From: Virgisporangium aurantiacum
GTDB lineage: Bacteria; Actinomycetota; Actinomycetes; Mycobacteriales; Micromonosporaceae
Length of the DNA stretch: 64,000 nt
Assembly: GCF_016863635.1 (NCBI RefSeq)
Contig: NZ_BOPG01000023.1
Span: 62,001 to 126,000, forward strand
Reading direction: 5' to 3'
Shown: positions 59,164 to 64,000 of the stretch, piece after piece
Layout: every line of letters begins with the position of its first letter
How positions within the stretch are numbered: the first letter of the stretch is position 1
The notes under the pieces: model-generated
What the model was told of the DNA's origin: nothing
What the model saw: only the letters and a program-made list of their open reading frames with translations
Database searches by the model: none
Translations under genes and position numbers: made by a program

Positions 59164-61377
59164 TCAGGCGCCGTCCGCCAGCAGGACCCGGACCGTGTGG
59201 ATCCCCGCCGCCCGCAGGTCCGCGGGTGTCGTCGACACGGCGAACGCGTCGCGGTCGGCGACCCGGAGCCGGCCCAGCACCCCCGACCACGACCCGACCG
59301 GGTCGATCGCGACCTCGTCGGTGACGCCGCCGGCCCGCAGCGTGTACGGGTCGAACGCGCGCAGGAACCCGTCCCCGGTGCTGATCCGCTCCTCCGGGAA
59401 CTCGGTCGCGACCTGCACGACGCCGACGAGATCGCGCAGCGCGCGCACCACCGCCCGCCGGCGGTCGAGGTCCGCCCCGATCGTCCACAGTGGAGCCTCG
59501 TCGCCCACCCGGGCCCGGGCGAGCATCGTGTGCATGCCGGACACCCGGTCCCCGCCGAGGTCGAGCACCTCGAACTCCAGGCCGAGGTTCGCCGCCGACC
59601 GGTTCAGGAAGTCCAGTTCCGGATCGGCGGCGAACGCCGACCGGTCCAGCGCGACGACCGCGTTGCCGCGGACGGCCCGGTCGAGCGCGTGGAACGCGAG
59701 CGCCGACGCCAGACCGGCACCGAGGGCCTCGGCCACCGTCGAGCCGGCGCCCGCTCCGGCCGAGGTCGCGACGCAGAGCCCGGCCCGGTTGTACGCGCCG
59801 AGCGGGCGGACCGCCGCCGCCGGTACGACGACCTCCGCGCCGGACAGCAGCGACGTCGCCGGCACCCAGTGCGCCACCCCGTGCGCCGTCCCGTGCGCCG
59901 TTCCTTGCGCCACGCGGCCGGCGGCGGCCCGCGTACCGCGCCCGATGTCCAGCCTGTCGGGCCCGACCGCCGGGCGACCGCCGGTCCCGCGGACGACGCC
60001 GGGCAGCGGCGCCACCTCGTCGACGTACGCCCCCGCCGCGGCGAGCAGCGCCGACGACCGCGCGCCGACGAGGTGGTGGACGTCGAACGTCGTCACCTCC
60101 CGGTGCGCGCGGTGACCGGTCGAGAAGCGCAGGCGGGCCACCTTGAGCGGGATCTGGGTGAACCGCTCGTCGTCGAACTCGGCGAACACGCCGAGGTTCG
60201 GCTGCACGAGCCGGCTCGTGAGCTCGTGCAGCAGGAGCTGCGCGTCGTCGGTGTCCTCCGCGTCGCGGGCCGCGGTCATGGCCGGCGAGGCCGGCGACGG
60301 GTCCGTGAGCGGGTCGCCGGGCGTGTCACCGCAGTGCGGGCACGCCGGGTGCGGCAGCAGCCGTTCGGCCACCGCGTCGAGCGAGTCCAGCCGCTGGACG
60401 ATCACGGCGTCGCGGGCCTCGTCCGGCATCGTGCCGGTGAGCACCCGGAAGACCTCGTACGCGAGCAGGTTCCCGATCATCGCCGCGTGCGGGGCGCTGA
60501 GCGTCGACGCGGATTCGACCGCGGGGACGACCGCCCGGGTCCACACACCTGCCGTGGCACCGGATTCGTCGTTGGCGCCGAACCGCAGCGTCGCGCAGAC
60601 CCAGCACCCGGCCCGGTCGGCCGTCATGACCGGGCCGACCAGAACCCTGTCGCCGACGGTCGTCGCGGAGAGCAGCACCACGCCGTCGGGGATGCCGTCC
60701 GCGAGCAGGCCGGTGATGAGACCCGGCGCGGCGCCCGCGTCGGTCACCAGCACGGCGTCGTACCCGTCGAGGCCGACCCAATCCGGCGACGCCAGGTGGG
60801 TCACCTCGACGTCGCAGCCGTTCCGGACGAGCCCGGCGACCTCCTCGACGACGTCGGCGAACCCGGTGTCGGGCCGGTCCAGCGACGCCTCGACGCCGAC
60901 GTGCGCCGCGCCGTTGCGCACCAGACCGGCCACACACCAGCGCGCGACCAGGTCGTCGCCGAGCACCGCGATCCGCGCCGCGCGCAGCGTCGCGAACCGG
61001 CGCTCGGGGCTGTCGGTGAAGTGGTCGATGTAGTTCAGCTGGGCCGCGAACCGCGCGGACACCTCCGGCGCCAGCGGGGTCTCCGGTGGTGTGTCGCCGC
61101 TCGCGTCGCGGGCGAATCCCCGTTCGAGCATCTTCGAGACGATGTCGCCGACCATGCCGCGCTGGCCGTCGTTGAGCCCCGTGCACAGTTGGGCGACCGT
61201 GTGCCGCCCGTTGAGGTACGGCGCGAGAAGGCACGTCAACCGGTACGCCGACTTCGACTTGAGATGGAAGCCGGTGTCGGCGTTCCGGATCAGGACACCG
61301 TCGGGTGTCTGGGAGTAGAGCACGTCCTGCCGGATCCGGGGCCGGCTCTCCACCACTGCCTGATAGCTGCCGCTCAT
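59164..61377 (-). CDS. TOMM leader-peptide-binding E1-like protein fused to a degenerate YcaO
   Basis: A 737-residue protein. Residues 1-100 (RPRIRQDVLYSQTPDGVLIR, TVAQLCTGLNDGQRGMVGDIVSKML) form the winged-helix RiPP-recognition element that grips the precursor leader. Residues 130-360 are an E1/ThiF-like fold with zinc pairs CWVC and CPHC. The C-terminal half aligns by eye with YcaO domains (LCVATSAGAGAGSTVAEALGAGLASALAFHALDRA) but lacks the Glu residues of the ATP site and the proline tail, so it is probably inactive. It should present the leader to the two active YcaOs. Confidence 0.9.
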   Translation of the reverse strand: MSGSYQAVVESRPRIRQDVLYSQTPDGVLIRNADTGFHLKSKSAYRLTCLLAPYLNGRHTVAQLCTGLNDGQRGMVGDIVSKMLERGFARDASGDTPPETPLAPEVSARFAAQLNYIDHFTDSPERRFATLRAARIAVLGDDLVARWCVAGLVRNGAAHVGVEASLDRPDTGFADVVEEVAGLVRNGCDVEVTHLASPDWVGLDGYDAVLVTDAGAAPGLITGLLADGIPDGVVLLSATTVGDRVLVGPVMTADRAGCWVCATLRFGANDESGATAGVWTRAVVPAVESASTLSAPHAAMIGNLLAYEVFRVLTGTMPDEARDAVIVQRLDSLDAVAERLLPHPACPHCGDTPGDPLTDPSPASPAMTAARDAEDTDDAQLLLHELTSRLVQPNLGVFAEFDDERFTQIPLKVARLRFSTGHRAHREVTTFDVHHLVGARSSALLAAAGAYVDEVAPLPGVVRGTGGRPAVGPDRLDIGRGTRAAAGRVAQGTAHGTAHGVAHWVPATSLLSGAEVVVPAAAVRPLGAYNRAGLCVATSAGAGAGSTVAEALGAGLASALAFHALDRAVRGNAVVALDRSAFAADPELDFLNRSAANLGLEFEVLDLGGDRVSGMHTMLARARVGDEAPLWTIGADLDRRRAVVRALRDLVGVVQVATEFPEERISTGDGFLRAFDPYTLRAGGVTDEVAIDPVGSWSGVLGRLRVADRDAFAVSTTPADLRAAGIHTVRVLLADGA
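59869..59914. repeat. 12-base tandem repeat inside the leader-binding protein gene
   Basis: Units GTGCGCCACCCC, GTGCGCCGTCCC, GTGCGCCGTTCC and a partial TTGCGCCACG in tandem. They encode an Ala-His-Gly-Thr repeat in the linker before the degenerate YcaO part. Confidence 0.75.
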
Positions 61378-62144
61378 CTGTTGTCTCCTAAAGAGCTTGA
61401 GGAACCGACCTTCTCGCCGCGCAGGATCGCGAGTTCCAGCCGTTGCAGTCCGCTGCCCGGGTCGATTCCGAGCTCGTCGCGCAGGTGCCGCTTGACGTTG
61501 CCGTACTCGGCCAACGCGTCGGCCTGCCGGCCGAACCGGTACAGCGACTCGATGAGCTGCTCCCAGAACCGCTCGTACCCGGGGTGTTGCCGAACCGCCG
61601 ACCGGAGTTCGGCGATCACCTCGCGGTGCGGCCCGACGTCGAGCTCCAGATCGAACCGGCGTTCCGCCGCCCGCAACCACTCCTCGGTCAGGCCGGGGAG
61701 GTCGTCCCGCTGCAACAGGCCGGACCGGATGTTCGCCAGCGGCGTGCCCTGCCACAGCGCGAGGGCGCGGCGCAGCAGGTCGAGTTCGGCCCACGGGTCA
61801 CCGCTCAGCGACGCCCGGGAGACCAGCTCCCGGAACTCGACGAGGTCGAGCGTGGCCGCGGTGGCCGGAAGCCGGTAACCGCCGGGCACCGTTTCAATGA
61901 CGTTGTCCGCGAATCCGAAATTGCGGAAAAGCCGGCGCAGGCGGAGCACATAGGTCTGCAACGTCGCTTTGGCGGTCGAGGGCGGCGAACCCTCCCACAC
62001 CACGTTCTGCAGATATTCCGCCCGCACGGTCTGGTTGGGCCGCAACAGCAGCGCCGCGAGCAACGACGTCGGTTTCGACGACGGCAGAATCACCGTCTCC
62101 GTACCGTCGCTGAGGCTCACGAGGCCAAGCACCGAGAACCGCAT
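61374..62144 (-). CDS. SARP-family transcriptional activator
   Basis: A 256-residue Streptomyces antibiotic regulatory protein. The OmpR-like winged helix is at 1-90 (MRFSVLGLVSLSDG, LPSSKPTSLLAALLLRPNQTVRAEYLQNVVWEGSPP, LQTYVLRLRRLF) and the BTAD helical domain is at about 95-240 (ALALWQGTPLANIRSG, HREVIAELRSAVRQHPGYERFWEQLIESLYRFGRQADALAEY). It is the first gene of the biosynthetic run, overlapping the leader-binding gene (ATGA), so it probably activates the whole operon. GGGAGGGG precedes the ATG at 62144. Confidence 0.93.
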   Translation of the reverse strand: MRFSVLGLVSLSDGTETVILPSSKPTSLLAALLLRPNQTVRAEYLQNVVWEGSPPSTAKATLQTYVLRLRRLFRNFGFADNVIETVPGGYRLPATAATLDLVEFRELVSRASLSGDPWAELDLLRRALALWQGTPLANIRSGLLQRDDLPGLTEEWLRAAERRFDLELDVGPHREVIAELRSAVRQHPGYERFWEQLIESLYRFGRQADALAEYGNVKRHLRDELGIDPGSGLQRLELAILRGEKVGSSSSLGDNR

Positions 62145-62191
62145 CCACACCCCTCCCTGTCGCTCACACGAATGGAGGTGTTCCATCCGGT

Positions 62192-62207
62192 GACACGTCG
62201 GGACACG
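62192..62207 (-). promoter_or_regulatory. Direct repeat upstream of the SARP gene, possible SARP box
   Basis: GACACG occurs at 62192-62197 and 62202-62207 (CGTGTC on the SARP coding strand), 10 bases apart and about 48-63 bases before the SARP start. Short direct repeats on one face of the helix are what SARP proteins bind. No clear promoter hexamers were found, and the rest of the 231-base gap holds nothing recognised. Confidence 0.35.
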
Positions 62208-62375
62208 GTGCGTGCCAAGGCTTGCGCGGTGCGGCTAGCCTGCGATTCGGTGCAATGTCGGGCGAGGTCGGGAGAATCGGCGGCCGTGCTGGTCCCCGGC
62301 CCGGCGTCGCACGTGGCGGTTCACCCGTGGGTGTCGGGCTTCCGGCGCTGGCGCTGTCGATTTGCCGACCGGTGA

Positions 62376-63887
62376 TCAGGGTCGGTACGAGCAGTGGGTT
62401 CCGGTTCGCACCGTCGCGGTCAGGTGCCGGCCGAGCTCCGCGTCGACGCGGGCGATGGAGGCGATGGCGCGCCGGATCGCTTTGCTGACAGCGTGCCGCA
62501 CCCGCTCCCGCGCGCCGGGTTCGAGGCCGTCCCGGTCGGCGGTGCGCAGGGCGTCCACGCCGGCCGCCAGGTCGGCGGCGGCGATGTCGCGGGCGGGATC
62601 GGCCAGCAGCACGGCCAGGTGCGGCATGCCGGCACTCGACGGGACGCGCACGTCGCGCCCACCGAACCGGAACAGCCACCGCTGGCCCTCGCGGCGGCAC
62701 GTGACCGGAAACCCGTCGCCCGCCGGTATCTCGGCGCGGAGATCGAGCGGCAGGGCCAGCACCGCGGCCTCCTCGCGCGCGGCGAGCAACTGCCGCTGCG
62801 CGAGGGCATCGTCGTCCGGATGGCACCGGCGGGCCAACGCCTGCGCATACCGCGTGCGCGAACGGATCAGGGCGGGCCAGTGCCGCAGCGCGAGGTTGTC
62901 CTGAACGGCGAGGCGCAGGTGGGTCGCGGCACCGTCCACGTCTCCCGAACCCAGCGCGGCGAGACCCGACGCGTGCCGCGTCGAACCGAAACACACCACG
63001 GCCGGCCCGGCCAGGGCGGGCTGATCCGCGTACGGCGCAAGGATTTCGTGGACGCGTGCGCACGTCTCCGCGTCCCCCAACCGGAACGCGGCCTCGGCGA
63101 CGACGAACATCGACGCGAGCCACCAGCCCGATCGCGGTGTGTCCCGGCTCGTCAGTGACGCGAGCGCGCTCTCCGCGGCGAGCCGGTCGCCGGCGGCGGC
63201 CGCGGCCAGCGCGAGCATCGCGTACGGGCCGATGCCGGCCGTCGTCAGGCTCGGGTCGTGCACGCTCCCGGCGAGCGGCGGCAGCAGTTCCGCGACGCGG
63301 CCCTGGTACCAGCGGACGGCGGCGACCTGCGCCCAGTAGACCGACGCGGCGTCGTCGTGTCCGAGGGCGGTCGCCCGCGCGTACCGGTCCCCGGCGTCGG
63401 CCTCGGCCCGGTCGAGCCGTCCGGCCCGGATCGACAGCATGACCTCGATCGCCCGCACCGCGCCGGAGATCTCCGGGTCCGGCCGCCGGTCGAGAACGGT
63501 CCGGAGTTCGGCGAGACCGCGCTCGGCCCGGTGGTCACCGTCGACGAACAGGTCGACGGCCTGGCACAGCAGTCCCCGCAACAGGTCCGTGTCCCGGCCG
63601 GTCCGGGCGCTCTCGGCGACCAGTTCCGTCGACAGTCCTCGGCGCAGTTGGGCCCGGCGCGGACAGCCGGGACCCAGCAGGTGGTGGTGTGCGAGCCGGA
63701 GCGCCGCGGCCCGGGTCCCGGAATCGCCGGCGGCCGTCGCCTCCCGCACCACCGCGAGGATCGCCGCGTGGTCGCCCTGTTCGCTCGCCAGCCGGGCCCG
63801 GACCCGACGGCCGAGCGATGATCGGGAATCGATCGACGCCGCCAGCCGTCGCAGCCGGGCCAGGAGCAGTTCGCGGTCGGCGATCAT
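62376..63887 (-). CDS. TPR-containing regulator-like protein, right-hand paralogue
   Basis: A 503-residue helical-repeat protein paralogous to 42400-44208: shared phrases include HAAILAVVREAT / HTAILAALDEAT, DNLALRHWPALIRSRTRYAQALARR and the C-terminal KAIRRAIASIARVDAELGRHL then RTGTHCSYRP. It lacks the coiled-coil insert and N-terminal extension of the other copy. The C-terminal block belongs to large AAA/LuxR-type regulators, but no ATPase is present. The ATG at 63887 overlaps the stop of the upstream gene (ATGA). It probably helps control the adjacent SARP operon. Confidence 0.72.
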   Translation of the reverse strand: MIADRELLLARLRRLAASIDSRSSLGRRVRARLASEQGDHAAILAVVREATAAGDSGTRAAALRLAHHHLLGPGCPRRAQLRRGLSTELVAESARTGRDTDLLRGLLCQAVDLFVDGDHRAERGLAELRTVLDRRPDPEISGAVRAIEVMLSIRAGRLDRAEADAGDRYARATALGHDDAASVYWAQVAAVRWYQGRVAELLPPLAGSVHDPSLTTAGIGPYAMLALAAAAAGDRLAAESALASLTSRDTPRSGWWLASMFVVAEAAFRLGDAETCARVHEILAPYADQPALAGPAVVCFGSTRHASGLAALGSGDVDGAATHLRLAVQDNLALRHWPALIRSRTRYAQALARRCHPDDDALAQRQLLAAREEAAVLALPLDLRAEIPAGDGFPVTCRREGQRWLFRFGGRDVRVPSSAGMPHLAVLLADPARDIAAADLAAGVDALRTADRDGLEPGARERVRHAVSKAIRRAIASIARVDAELGRHLTATVRTGTHCSYRP

Positions 63888-64000
63888 CCGCTCGGCCACG
63901 TGTGCGCCGCGGTCGGGGCGGCGGCCCGGATCGTGGCCTCGATCCGGGGCCACGGAAGGCCGGGCGGCAGACCGACCATGGTGACGTCGGCGACCTTGTC
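63884..64000 (-). CDS. C-terminal fragment of an unidentified gene, continues beyond the window
   Basis: The last 38 codons of a gene that starts right of the window, ending ...MVGLPPGLPWPRIEATIRAAAP...HTWPSG and TGA. The stop overlaps the start of the TPR regulator gene (ATGA), so both are cotranscribed and translationally coupled. The fragment is too short to identify. It could be the missing N-terminal regulator part in a separate polypeptide, but that is speculation. Confidence 0.6.
   Translation of the reverse strand, partial: DKVADVTMVGLPPGLPWPRIEATIRAAAPTAAHTWPSG

Noticed and set aside
44254..62144. Class I lanthipeptide cluster
   Set aside because: A LanB-type dehydratase is present, but there is no LanC cyclase; YcaO, SagB and leader-binding proteins point to azole formation instead.
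1..64000. Insertion sequences, prophage, integrase genes or tRNA-borne attachment sites
   Set aside because: None was recognised by reading both strands; no transposase or integrase motif or terminal repeat pair was seen.

Overview
The window is very G+C-rich DNA from an actinomycete, probably one with large secondary-metabolite capacity such as a Micromonosporaceae-like genus. The genus is an inference from base composition, GTG/TTG starts, a SARP regulator, ECF sigma/anti-sigma pairs and Tat signals. Genes are packed, mostly joined by 4-base ATGA/GTGA overlaps, and no intergenic gap exceeds 300 bases. No rRNA, tRNA, insertion sequence or CRISPR was seen.

Region 1 (1-20.4 kb) is a run of small stress, efflux and regulator modules, many divergent with a visible palindrome between them. 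They are: a ribbon-helix-helix regulator with a DUF4097 protein and an ABC ATPase; ArsR-MFS-esterase; SoxR with an NmrA-like reductase; an SDR with HxlR; a Tat-exported protein; an MMPL pump with MarR; a LuxR-type two-component system next to a MacB/FtsX-type ABC exporter; GlxA-type AraC with DJ-1/PfpI; TetR with an SDR-like protein; and an orphan membrane protein.

Region 2 (20.4-29.7 kb, minus strand) is a complete chemosensory array: CheW, CheR with a TPR tail, CheW, MCP, CheA with a receiver, CheB, and a kinase with three receivers. Content and order recall the Wsp system, but a multi-receiver histidine kinase sits where Wsp has a diguanylate cyclase. No flagellar genes are nearby.

Region 3 (29.8-44.2 kb) carries a PIN/antitoxin pair, a TetM/OtrA-like ribosomal protection GTPase with a possible leader peptide, a VOC protein with an apparent frameshift, an ECF sigma/anti-sigma/ABC operon, a secreted sialidase-like protein, a 68-residue eight-cysteine peptide, a HEAT-repeat protein, an ArsR-like regulator, a lipoprotein esterase and a TPR regulator.

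Region 4 (44.2-64 kb, minus strand) is the main discovery: a RiPP gene cluster of thiopeptide/goadsporin type. Read in transcription order it has a TPR regulator, a SARP, a leader-binding E1-like protein fused to a degenerate YcaO, YcaO-2, a SagB-like dehydrogenase, a split LanB dehydratase (glutamylation protein then elimination protein), an M50 protease with a PqqD-like N-terminus, ABC ATPase and permease, YcaO-1, an M20 peptidase and a luciferase-like monooxygenase. Four Ser/Thr/Cys-rich precursor peptides (51-53 residues), too short for routine gene calling, come last before a strong hairpin. The precursors would be cyclodehydrated and oxidised to azoles, dehydrated to Dha/Dhb, trimmed and exported. 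Only one elimination-type domain is visible and no second one that could act as a [4+2] pyridine synthase, so the product may be linear (goadsporin-like) rather than a classical macrocyclic thiopeptide. Paralogous TPR regulators flank the cluster at both ends.

An iterated near-palindrome, GTCCAC-N-GTGGAC, lies inside many genes from 24.7 to 59.5 kb in all three reading frames.
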